In this document: piece after piece, positions 11,454 through 22,300 of the stretch
Layout of the letters: every line of letters starts with the position of its first letter
Position numbering within the stretch: position 1 is the stretch's first letter
Assembly (NCBI RefSeq): GCF_014529535.1
Contig: NW_023503423.1
Span: 6,558,473 to 6,622,472, forward strand
DNA length: 64,000 nt
Source: Bradysia coprophila
Lineage: Eukaryota > Arthropoda > Insecta > Diptera > Sciaridae
Direction: 5' to 3'
Program-made: the position numbers and the translations under genes
The notes under the pieces: model-generated
Database searches by the model: none
Seen by the model: the letters and a program-made list of their open reading frames with translations, nothing else
Told to the model about the DNA's origin: nothing

Positions 11454-13534
11454 AAATGTTACAGAAAATGTTCCTCGAGAACCTTGTAAGAATTAGCCCC
11501 GGCGAAAGCCAATTTCTGTTTTGTCATTTTCCTTTTACAAAACATGAAATACATTATTTGTCTTCGAGCCAACTTAATTCTCCTTATACATAATGGAAAA
11601 TATAAATCTAACTTCCGTTAGCTCATTCCTACAGGGGACGATTTTTCTACAATTTGACTAAAAAAAAGTTTCATTCTGTTCCCTAAACACAATTTTTGCC
11701 CTAAACTGAATGTTAACTCTCGATTTAACGAGCATTTTTGTCTACAAATCCGAAAAGTCTCTGAAATGTACGCATAAAAATTCACCCGCATGCCGCATAG
11801 AACAAATCAACAAAGACGACAATAATCGTCGTCGCTTTGCATGCATAATTTGTGCATAGAAAAAAAGACAGGCAATCTTGATATGTGCTGCAAGCAAGTG
11901 AGAAAGGTAGACTTTGTGGATCATCCGGGTAATCTCTAAAATTACAATGTTTCGTACTACATAACTACAATTCAATTTTCGAAGGACGCTTTTTTCTGAA
12001 AATAGTAAAACTCGCTGAATTTTAACTAAACAATTTTCTCGCAGGGAATGTACCGTCTATAAACAGCCCAGCTCACAAAACCATTTTGGTGTTTATTGTT
12101 ATGCTACCAACTTTCTTGTAAGACAAATTGCTTGTTCCTGTTATGTCTTATTTTTCTATGCATAAAAAATGCATATGAATCGACGGCATATTTTTGTGAT
12201 CGGCAACTTTGTGAAATCAAAAAGAAAATGTACGCGTACGAGATAACTTCAGATATAATACCATTTGATTTCGATGGGAGAGACAATAGTCATTTTCTCA
12301 CCTCCGATGAACCTCCGGATGCCTTGTGAAAAATTATGTGTCGACCTCGGGGAAAAAGTAGGAAATTTCATTTTCTCGGGTGAAAAATTCGCTACGCTCT
12401 GGCCACAAAGAAAACACAGTCGAAATGAAATTTCCATTTTTTTTCCTTGGTTAACAAATAACTATTATATCAAATGGGGAATTTTAAATGTTTCCAACTA
12501 CAAATTCCTTCTCAAAAAAATATAAAAAGGTTTGTGGGCTGTGATGGCTGCCTCCCTCTAGGTATAATTACTCGTAGATAATTCGACTAAAAATAAGTTC
12601 CCTAAACAGAATTTTTGCCCTAAAGTGACTCTCGATTTAACGAGCATTTTTGTCTACAAATCCGAAAGTCTCTGAAATGTACGCATAAAAATTCACCCGC
12701 ATGCCGCATGAAATAAAGAACAAATCAACAAAAACGACAATTGTCGTCGCTTTGCATGCACGATTTGTGCATAGAAAAAAAGACAGGCAGACAATCTTGA
12801 TATGTGCAAGCAAGTGAGAAAAGTAGACTTTGTGGATCATCCGGGTAATCTCTAAATGTTTTGTAGTACAAAACTGCAATATAATTTTCGATTGACGCTT
12901 TTTTCTCAAAATAGTAAAATTTGCTGAATTTTGACTAAACAATTTGGCAGCTGTCGTCGCTTCGCATTAATATTGTGCATAGAAAAATAAGAGAGTCACT
13001 TATCTTGGCTTGAGTGCAAGTACACTTGGCTCAAGAAAATAAAATTGTTTACTGAATTTTTGTACATTTCACCCGATCGGAAGTGAGAGTACTGAAGTCT
13101 GAACGACGTCGGTCCAGTGGTTTGAGAACTATGAACAAAAAACATGTGGAGCAAAACATATCAATTGTCATTAAAATACTTTGAGTTTTTTCAAACAATG
13201 TTCACGGTGCCTTCGAAGCCCAAAAAACCATGAAATAAAGATTGCCCTGCAAGTTTTCAGAGTGCTGAACAAGTTCATCGAGAACCTTGTAAAAATAAGC
13301 CTCCGCGGAGACCAATTTCAGTTTAGTCATTTTCCTCTTACATTCGGGCGAACTTAATTTTCCTTATACGTAATGGAAAATATAAAATAAGCTTCCGCGA
13401 GCTTATCCCTACAGAAATTATATTGGACGATTTTGCTTTAATTTGACTAAATATTAGTTTCATTCATTCTAAATATTTCTTAAACAGACTTTTTGCCCTA
13501 AACTGAATTTTAACTATCGATTAATTAGCATTTT
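11454..13534 (-). repeat. Duplicated blocks inside the palindrome arm (mirror)
   Basis: Reverse-complement counterpart of the left-arm direct repeats, with the same internal pairing (about 12594-12944 with 11669-12030). It shows that the internal duplication predates the inverted duplication of the arm. Confidence 0.65.
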
Positions 13535-13751
13535 TGCCTGCAAATCTTCGAAAGATTACTTGCATTTAATCTTTCGAAAATAATCTGTCGATGGATTAGA
13601 TCGAAATCTTCAAAGGGATTTCAATTTTATTATTTTGAAATTAAAAAAATTTTTCCAACATTTATTTGAAATATTGAGTCAGATTTAATTGTTTTATTTA
13701 TTCTGAAATTGGAAATATTTGTTTTGTTGAAATTAAATGTTTTTTTTTTAC

Positions 13752-13978
13752 TTAATTTGATCAGGATTTGAACTCGTTCACCTCGGTACCTCCGTATCTC
13801 CAGTCCTGTACTTTACCACTGAGCTATTGGGTTCGTAATCTTAGCAAGATTTATTTTCGCACCGTTGTTACGGAGATTTTACTCTTTCAAAGATTAAAAA
13901 ATTAATCTTCTGAACGAAAAATTTGTACCAACTGAGGTAACCATCATAGTAGACGAGTTCAAATCCTAATCGAAGGCA
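13752..13978 (-). repeat. tRNA-like (SINE-type) element, right arm
   Basis: Mirror copy of the tRNA-like element of the left arm. The B box and A box are read on the minus strand at about 13764-13773 and 13815-13826. The same eroded D stem and the same opposed second half are present, so it was copied with the whole arm rather than inserted separately. Confidence 0.6.
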
Positions 13979-14691
13979 ACATTTTTTTTCATTTTACCAA
14001 TTATTTAATAAACTATTATCATACTTCATAAATCTGTATGAGCAACGATAAGGAAGTTGAGCCTGGCAAAACTATTGAAAAGTACCATAAGCGTATGGAA
14101 AATATTATAATAACGATATTTTTCACCCATATTTAATTGTACCATTGATTAAGAAGTATAACAGACCAGTTTGCATGGAAGAATTATTTACTTTTTCACC
14201 GATTTTCTTTACTCGAAAATCAATATCCTTTAAGAAAAGCAAAAAAAAAAAATCTGAAACATTTGGATGCTGTGGTTTTTACTTTTGCATCGCTAACAGA
14301 TGACTAAAAATTACACATGGCAGTAGCTTCTAATCATAAACTCTAGATACCAGGACAATGAACTTTTAACAAAAACAAAACATTTTCGTGGCAAAATCTT
14401 CACTTCTAATTGCTACTATCAATTTTAGACATTTTAAACCGAAACTCAATCTATCGAAAGATTTAATTTTTGTAATCTTTGAAAAAAGATTGAAACGAAA
14501 TCTTTCGAAATATTTAAAATATTCGTAATCTTTCCGTAGATTAAACATTAAATCCGAATTTTTTCTCTGTGTATTCAATTAATAAAATGATTCAAATAAA
14601 CAATTGAATTGCTAAAAAGTATTTCACCGAATGTTCCTTTTTAAATGTATTTGCGGTATTCAATTTACTTGTCTTTTTTTATATGCACACA

Positions 14692-15425
14692 AATCGACGA
14701 CATGTGTGCTGAAACGAAAGAAATGGTCGTCTATTTGCGCTAAATGAATTTTACTAAACAATTCGACGTTATATCATTTTATTGACATTGAAACTATAAA
14801 AAAAATATTTTTCATTTCAATCCAAATTTTAATTGTCTAGAATGCTCACAAAACGATTTTGGTGTTTATAGTTGTGCGACCAACTTTTATGTAACACAAA
14901 TATTACGTTGTATGTTACTGTCTTCTTTTGCCACGCATAAAAAATGCATAAAATCGACGACAAATTAATTTGTCAACTTTTATTTTGTTTACGAGATCTC
15001 AAAAATGTCCCCCCGAAGTAATCCATGTAATTCGAAGTAATTCTATTTGCATTCAATGCAACATTTCAAAATGTATCTTATGGTTGTAATTTTAACATTA
15101 AAAAAAAACTCGAAAATGTAAAAGGAAAAACTGACAAAGTTGCCGATCACAAAATATGTCGACGATCTATATGCATTTTTTATGCATAGCAAAAGAAGAC
15201 AAGTACAAACACCGTAAGATTTGTCTTACAGGAAAGTTGGTATGTACAATACACGGAAAATAATTTGTTATCTCGTATCACGATGAGTAAAAGTACCTAG
15301 ATTGGAAGCTACTATTTTTTATATAGTTTCAATGTCAATAAGATGATAATAACGTCGAATTGTTTAGTAAAATTCATTTAACGCAAATAAATGACAATTT
15401 CTTTCGCTTGAGTACACAAATTTGG
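14692..15425. mobile_element. Foldback element
   Basis: About 14700-14800 is the imperfect reverse complement of about 15320-15425 (shared stretch ACTAAACAATTCGACGTTAT). Inner sequences also pair: 14878-14965 with 15150-15245, each with a TGCAT palindrome next to CGACGA. The interior has no gene. The surrounding stretches 14613-14675 and 15574-15640 are direct repeats of each other. It belongs to the same sequence family as parts of the giant palindrome. Confidence 0.65.
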
Positions 15426-15640
15426 AAAAAGAATGGGACATTTCTCTTCCATAATGTAAATGTAACACATAAACAATTGATTTTGCTTTGTTTAAATTAC
15501 ATGCACATCACTGATGTTGATTTATTATAAAGATAAACATATTTGTATAAAATGATAAACATTTGGTGTGATAAAAAAGTATTTCACCGAATGTTCGTTT
15601 TTAAATGCATTTGCGGCATTCGATATAGTTTCTTTTTTTG

Positions 15641-17694
15641 CTGGGATTGGGTTTTTGCTACTGGGAGAGAGAACGTACTAAAACGTAAAAAGCTGTCAAA
15701 AGATGTGACAGAAGGATTAGCTAAATATACTGAAATCAAACATTTTAGAGAATTACTCACTGTACTTTGGCTACAATTTATGTTCGAAATGTTGCATGAA
15801 GTGCCAGTCTACATTCTACTATGTTTTTGGTTAATAATAGAAAAGAAACAATTATTTAGGACATCTCGGAATAACAAATAGCCGCTTGCCATTTTATATT
15901 TTATAAATCTTTTAAGTCTAAAAAAGGCGCCCTTGCCTTGTCAGAAACGTTAAAGAAGTAAACGTTTGCTCCTAACAAAATGATTATACACGAATAATAG
16001 CTGGTTCATTTTCATATAAATTGCCTATCAACTTAAATGCATACACACGACGTGAGTTTGTGGGCATATGAAAACATTGAAACATTAATCTGTATACCAC
16101 TTTCAAACACGAAGTTAATTTGTTATAGCGTAAAATTCTGATGACCTTCACTTAGAGTTATGTGAACTGAACATGATGTGAAAGCATTAGCTTTAATAGC
16201 ACAAACATATTACGGAATTATTCAGCAAAAAATCAAATCGATTTCGTAAAGGAAAAAAAAACGCCATTCAGGTAAGGTGTTGAATGTCGTCCAATCAATA
16301 TTTATGGTAAATATTTATTATTTGGATTTTAAAATATGTTCAACGTTATATTAGATTAACTTTGCCGTGTTCATAACTTATTAGAGCATTTTATTAATGT
16401 CACTTACCTCTGAAAAGTCTCTATGCGACATTTTCAATTGATCGTTATCCAAACAGTCTTCAATTTAACGATGGAAGAAAAAAATATGACTTTGATGACA
16501 TAGTTGACATGGGTTAGGCATGTACACAATTATATTTTCTGATTGGACAACTGTTTGACATTAATCATGATTTTCTCACGCTCTCATTAGCTTGATTAGT
16601 TCGAGGATGATCTGGAAAGATATAGAAGTGTTATGTATTACATAAGGATATTGCTGAACAGTAAAAGTTAGTCGATTATTTAAACATTATGTCACTAAAT
16701 AGAACTTCTAGAGGTCACAAACAATCGATTGTTGCTTAATCAATAGGATAATTGATAGACTTAATACACATTTGTTATTAACAAAAAACAAACGACAGTC
16801 TAATGCGGCCTTTAATATAGTAAAATACAAGTTCAAAGAATCGAAAGAAGTAATAGATCCGATAACAAAAAACTGCCGATATGCTTACCATCATGTTCAC
16901 ATCAAATGTTCAATTGAATGTTGCTCGCAGTTATTTCATTAGAACCTACAACTTGGGTTGGTCAGGTCCCTTGACCTTTTTTTTTTAAATTTTTTTAAAT
17001 AATAATAGTGAAGGGACCGCCAACTGTGAGTTTTGTTTGTACAATGAGTCCCACATATACATAGCAACTCTTTTTGCTCCCCTATATTTCCTTAAATTTG
17101 TAGGCTTAAACAAGTGAAAAAACATACAAAAAGTGTCTTTTCGTCTACTAAAAATCGCTGAAACGATCTTCTATAATTGTTTAAAAAAAAAACTCATTTG
17201 AGCTATGACACTCGCTTCGCTCTGGCGGCAAAGTTCACACTAGTAAATGTTAGGGACCCTTATTAAATTATAATTACAGAAGGTATCGTGTTATCGGTGA
17301 ACGGGAGCACTTACATGTTATTCCAGACCTTTTATTTTTCATTCTGAGTTTTCCCATTTAACGAAAATTCTAATGCTTAGTTTTCTCTTACGAAAAAAGT
17401 ACTCCATGTGAGAGACAAAATTGAGTTTTTTCAAAAAGCTATCTGCGCTCAAAACCAAAAACAAACATAGCTAACGCCGACCCGTACGAAACACCTATTC
17501 GTATCAAAAGCCTTTACTGTGAAACTCTTTATTTACTGACCAAGCAATACAACAATTTTATTAATAAATTTATTTCTTTTACTTCATTCTCTACTGAAAA
17601 GCTATTCGCCCTTTAAAATCACTTGCATTAACCACTCTTTGCCTTGCTATCATCAACAAATAAATTGCCGGAGGCAATATAGACAGCCCCGTAC
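15641..17694. other. Intergenic, no gene recognised
   Basis: AT-rich sequence without a credible gene. A 110-codon frame running to 15881 starts inside the repeat of the neighbouring foldback and matches nothing I know. Three AGGGACC-type stretches (about 16973, 17021 and 17250) hint at an eroded inverted element but I could not set its ends. Confidence 0.5.
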
Positions 17695-18461
17695 GAAGTC
17701 AACTTTTATAAATTCCTAATTAAACAGCTATATACCGCTATATTTTCCTATAAATAAACATTTCACATATGAATATGCTATTATATAGCTCTATATGCCT
17801 GTATATAGCTCAATATAGGTGAATATAGATATATATAGATGTCCATATATGGAATGCCTGAAACACCCCACACACATAACAAATTATTTCCATGTTAACA
17901 GAAACACTCTAAGTACCATTTTTCCCAATATATATATCACTTTTATTAAAATCCAATATGGCCACCGGCAGCCATTTTGTTAGGAGACCGGAAATTTTAC
18001 CGACGCTTTACATTCGTTAATACCTTTCAAACAAAAAAAAAATTCATGAAATTCGGTCAAAATTTACTCGAGATATTGACAAAATACTCCACGTTCACTG
18101 TACGGCCGAGTAGCCAGATAAGAGCTCACTCCAAGAGACCTAGCTCACGCTCCGGAGAACATAATTTCAAAAACTTTTTTTTCCCTGATTGGTACGGTCA
18201 ATACCTATCTAATAAAGCTAAAACAGACGAAATATGTTGAAATGTGGCCGACCTACAAGCAAAAACTGCTTGCCGCCCTGTGCCTGTTTCACACCAAGGG
18301 GTCTAACTCACGAGTCGGTCATCCGATTTCCATAAACTTTTTTTTTGTCGATCGGTATTGTTAACACGACACAGTAAATGCTCGAGCCCTCGATCCTGTA
18401 ATAGATTTTTTGTTAAACTAATATCTAAGTAGCCGAATTTTTAAAATTTCAAAACAAAAAA

Positions 18462-20428
18462 ATGGCCTCAGGGAGACGAAGTCTCAGTTGTAACAATTAT
18501 AATAATAAAAAAATATTTGTTGATGTGGACGAAAATTCTGATTTCTCCGAAGATTCAGACTGTGATGCCAGTGAAGGGACTGACGAGTCTGATAGTGATG
18601 ATCCCCTTTACGACGAAAATCTAGCAGAGAATGATCTTCGCATATACGAGAATTCGGATCGAGTTAATTATGATCTGGATAGAATCTGGTCATCTGATGT
18701 CAAGCCCATTCGTCAATTTCCATTTCTCACTGATCCCGGAGGAACTGTTACCATTAACATTGCAATCGAAAGCACACCACGAGACGTTTTCAATCAAATT
18801 TTTACTGAAAACATTATGGAAATGGTAGTAAATGCTACAAACGAGTACGGAAGGAATTTATATGCAAAGCCTGTGCCACATTCAAGAAAAAGCCCGAAAG
18901 TCATATTTCAAGACACGAACGGAAAAGAAATGTCCAAATTCTTCGGACTATCCTTACTTATGGCTCAGTGTAAATTTCCAACTATTCGTAATGCATTCTC
19001 AAAACATCCACTTTACTTTCACCCAATTTTTCCTGCTACGATGTCTGGACGACGATACCAAATGCTGCTCCGTACGTTCAATTGTCACACACCGTTCCGT
19101 GAGGGTGAAAAAAAAGATAAATTGGTTAAAGTGAATCGTCTGGTAGACGCACTTATTAAAAGTTTTAATGATGCGTATACACCTGGTAAAAATCTTTCGT
19201 TGGATGAGTCCCTTCTGTTATTTAGGGGAAGACTCAGTTTTCGACAATATATCAAAAACAAATCGGCCAAATACGGAATAAAATTCTATGAGCTAACGAC
19301 TTACGACGGCTATGTTTTGAACCTCACTATTTATCAGGGAGGTCAGGGAAGCAATGCAAATTCTAACGAGTCTGGTGGAAAAACTGAACAAATAGTGCAG
19401 ACACTAATGGAGCCTTATCTCAACAAAGGCCATAATTTATTTATGGATAACTTCTACAACAGCTTCAACCTGTCCACTTATTTGTTGTCAAAGCAAACAC
19501 ACGTCACAGGTACGCTCCGAGCTAATCGCAAACATAACCCTAAGGATGTAATTGAAGCAAAGCTGAAGAAGGGTGAAATGATATGGAGAAGAAATGGGGA
19601 AGTGTACGTCACAAAATGGAAGGACAAGCGAGATGTTCTATCAATTACTACAGCACATCATCCCCAATTGGTAAAACTACATTACCACATCGCTAATTAT
19701 GGCTCATCCAATTTTTGCAGGTTGAAGCTTCAAATCGTTTTGGTGAAACAAAATTGAAACCAAAGGATATAGAAGATTACAACAATAATATGGGTGGAAT
19801 CGATCGTCTGGATCAAATGACTGCATACTATAGCTCTCCCCGTAAGACGATAAGATGGTACAAAAAAGTCCTGTTTCATTTACTTGACATGGCTGTGTGG
19901 AACTCATATTTTTTGTATAGAAAACTTCATGAAAAGACCACTTTCCTCGAATTCAGAGACTCGCTAATCATGTCACTGGTAATTGAATACTATTCGAAAG
20001 GAGCGGGAAACTACGCGAACAGACCAACTGTTTTTGGCGCACTATTTCCTTCTATTGGTTGCACATTCCTAAGTGTTTGCTCGCTTAGTTTCCCCCTCGA
20101 TTTAAAAGCAATTCAAATAACATCACAAACAATTTATCAGATACAGCTTCCACGTAATGTCTTAGAGGGAAGACAACTTGTTGACATGATACCCTCCTTG
20201 GGTCGTCCCATTTCTAATTTGGGTGAACCACAACCTGGAGTTGGACAACTCACAGATCCACACATCATGGAGAAAATACCTATGCCGGAAGCTCACCAGC
20301 CGTCATACTACCAACGTTGCAAATTCTGCGCTGAAAAAAAGATACGCAAACAAACCTGCTATCGATGTAACAGCTGTCCTGCGAAACCACCAATTTGTGC
20401 CGAATGTTTCAAAGAAAAACACGAATAA
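18462..20428 (+). CDS. piggyBac-like transposase (spliced, 638 residues)
   Basis: Cuts and pastes the surrounding transposon at TTAA sites in the nucleus. Exon 1 is 18462-19670 and exon 2 is 19721-20428. The 50-base intron begins GTAAAA and ends TTTTTGCAG, and removing it at a codon boundary joins two frames that otherwise overlap out of phase. The order is an acidic Asp/Ser-rich N-terminus (residues 20-60), the DDE_Tnp_1_7-type core, and a Cys-rich C-terminal zinc-binding domain (CKFCAEKK to CAECFKEKH). The three family aspartates appear as D248 (LSLDESLLLF), D329 (LFMDNFYNS) and D431 (NNNMGGIDRLDQM). Length fits the family. ATG 18462 follows a stop-containing leader. An AATAAA is at 20506-20511. 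A domesticated gene is unlikely because the TIRs and TTAA are intact. Confidence 0.92.
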
Positions 20429-20561
20429 TTTTAGGTTGTTTACATCTATTATCACATTTGACTCGAGCAAAATTTGCTCGATTGTAATTCGAATTGATTT
20501 ATCGAAATAAACATTTAGTGTTTCCACTAAAACTGAAGATTTTCTAGAATATATATTCCAA

Positions 20562-20650
20562 ATACCCTCGGCGGGTCGCCCCATTTCTAATTCAGGTGAA
20601 CCAATTTATGTACGCCATCAGGTCGGCCCATTTCTAATTGTTGTGGGTCA
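20562..20650 (+). repeat. Echo of transposase coding sequence in the piggyBac 3' region
   Basis: Sequence near 20562-20610 repeats, with changes, the coding stretch at about 20188-20235 (shared core CCCATTTCTAATT followed by GGTGAACCA). A third shorter echo follows near 20617-20640. These lie after the stop codon and poly-A signal and suggest local tandem duplication within the element. Confidence 0.6.
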
Positions 20651-21282
20651 ATCCATGTTCATCTGTTGTCGTAGCGTACTCTGGATTGCCTGACCAACAA
20701 AAATACCGGTGTGCGATATAAAAACCCATCAACTTTGATGGAAAAAATAAAAAAATTCGGGAACTTTATCCCACAAAACGTTGCCATTGTAGCAATTATT
20801 TTTTGCGTCAAAGTTATGTCATTATCAACATGTCAGAAACTCAGCCGTCGAAAGTAATAAGCCAAGGGATTTATACGATAGTAGCTCTAGTACATATTTG
20901 AGATTTACTTGATCGTGTTAAAACCTTTTATTTGACGTATTAGTTACAAGTGTAACGTTTGAATGTCCGGAGATATCTTCGAAAAACCGTAAAGCACTTA
21001 TTGGGCCACAGCTCGGGAAAGGTCGATCCAAAATCACTCATCTTCGAACTTAGCCTGTCTTTTGACATTACCAAACGGGAAAAAAAAGAATTTTCAAAAT
21101 CGGATGCGTTTTACTCAAGTTATCGTGCAGACGGACTGATGGACAGACGGACATATTTTTTTTTTCACTGATTTGGCATCTCTAGACAACCACAATATGT
21201 TTCCCCTTACTCAGGGAGTCCAATTCGACGTGTTACGGACGTATGCGTAAACGCATAAGACCCCAGTACTTCGTACGGGTCT

Positions 21283-21984
21283 AAACAGCACGGAAAATAT
21301 TTGTGAATTAATCGATGCAACGTATTCAATTAAATCTCGGGAAACAAAACATCAAATTTGTGTTACATTCCGTATTTTATTTCATTCAATCGTCGTCGTC
21401 ATTTATTTATAATAACTTCTGTTCACGTCCGCATAAGAACAAATTTACGAAATTTTCTTCTATTTACAATTCTCACAATATATTGTAATACGAAAATCGT
21501 CGGCACTTCTTTTTCGGCGAGACGAGAAAGAAAATAAAATCAGGTAATAAAACATCAAACAATAATGCAATAAGTAGTTTTTATGTTAAACACAATTTTT
21601 AGTTAAATTTTAAATTACCCACAGTGTCGGGATGGAAAATGTGTATGATGGCATGGCATTAACAAAACTGAGAGAAGATTAGATACCTTCGAGAGATTGT
21701 TTAGTTTAAAATGAATTATTTTCTATTGTAATATTGTTGTGTATATAATACCATAAATTGATGTTAATAATTAATGTCGATGAAATGTATCAGATAGATG
21801 GATTACCGCTCAATATACTCATCCCGATATTAATCATAAAATTTGTCTATTTATTGTGCGCATATGTGATGTTTTAGAATATTTCATTTAGTCTGAAATG
21901 GGAATACTTAAGAGTGAATTGGCGAAATTTGCAAAATTAGAAATATTTCTTAAATGTTCGTATGATGATTGTCTCAAAATCTAT
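21283..21984. other. Intergenic, nothing recognised
   Basis: AT-rich, low-complexity sequence without a credible ORF, RNA gene or clear repeat ends. Confidence 0.5.
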
Positions 21985-21994
21985 ACATATAAAA

Positions 21995-22300
21995 CCCAAC
22001 GTCGGTGCACTACGACGCCGCTCGGTGGATCTCGGAGCATCTCGGTGCACCTGGGAGCATCTCGCAGCATCTCGGAGCCCCCAGCCTCCAACTGGTGAGC
22101 TGAAAAATCCTCCGAGGCCGTTTTTCAAAATCGACGTCAGGCGGATCAGCTGGTGAGCCTTACGAGGCCGTTTTTCAAAATCGACCTCCGACGGATTCGC
22201 CGGTCAGGACTACGAGGCCGTTTCGATGGATTAGCTGGTGAGCCCTACGAGACCGTTTTTCAAAATCGACCCCCGACTGATCAGCCCTTGTAGACTTTTC
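21995..22300 (+). repeat. GC-rich degenerate tandem repeats
   Basis: 22020-22080 repeats a unit of about 10 bases close to CTCGGAGCAT. 22096-22300 carries four degenerate units of about 35-60 bases, each with ACGAGGCCGTTTTTCAAAAT or a close variant and ending near GGATCAGC. The GC content stands out sharply from the surroundings. Open frames here (60-66 codons, both strands) arise from the repetition and are not credited. Confidence 0.75.

Larger units (their letters stand above)
8915..14463. repeat. Right arm of giant inverted repeat
   Basis: This is the reverse-complement copy of the left arm without the 1.4 kb LTR element, so at that site (about 10462-10466) it shows the uninterrupted state. 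It repeats the gag-like ORF, the tRNA-like element and the tandem internal blocks of the left arm. The inner edge is in AT-rich sequence near 8915-8920, and the outer edge cannot be set because its partner would lie before the window. Confidence 0.95.
18361..20921 (+). mobile_element. piggyBac-family DNA transposon, apparently complete
   Basis: TTAA lies at 18361-18364 and again at 20918-20921, the target duplication expected of piggyBac. The element itself is 18365-20917, 2553 bases. The ends begin CACGACACAGTAAAT on the left and, read inward from the right, CACGATCAAGTAAAT, giving terminal inverted repeats of about 18 bases with one gap. It encodes one transposase with one intron and no visible lesion. 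The paralogous repeat at 35187-36204 gives the unoccupied sequence around the insertion point. Complete ends plus an open transposase make recent activity plausible, but activity is not shown here. Confidence 0.93.
17695..21282 (+). mobile_element. TIR repeat (AGCCCCGTACGA ends), split by piggyBac
   Basis: The left part 17695-18360 and right part 20922-21282 together match 35187-36204 in order. The outer ends are AGCCCCGTACGAAG and its complement near 21269-21282. The two parts meet at a TTAA, which is where the piggyBac copy sits. Apart from piggyBac no coding region is found, so this is a non-autonomous element of about 1 kb. Its class is unknown to me. Confidence 0.75.

Noticed and set aside
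15543..15881. 112-codon frame
   Set aside because: Non-ATG start inside a direct repeat, no recognisable domain.
16963..17262. Possible inverted element with AGGGACC ends
   Set aside because: Pairing is too short and the ends could not be defined.
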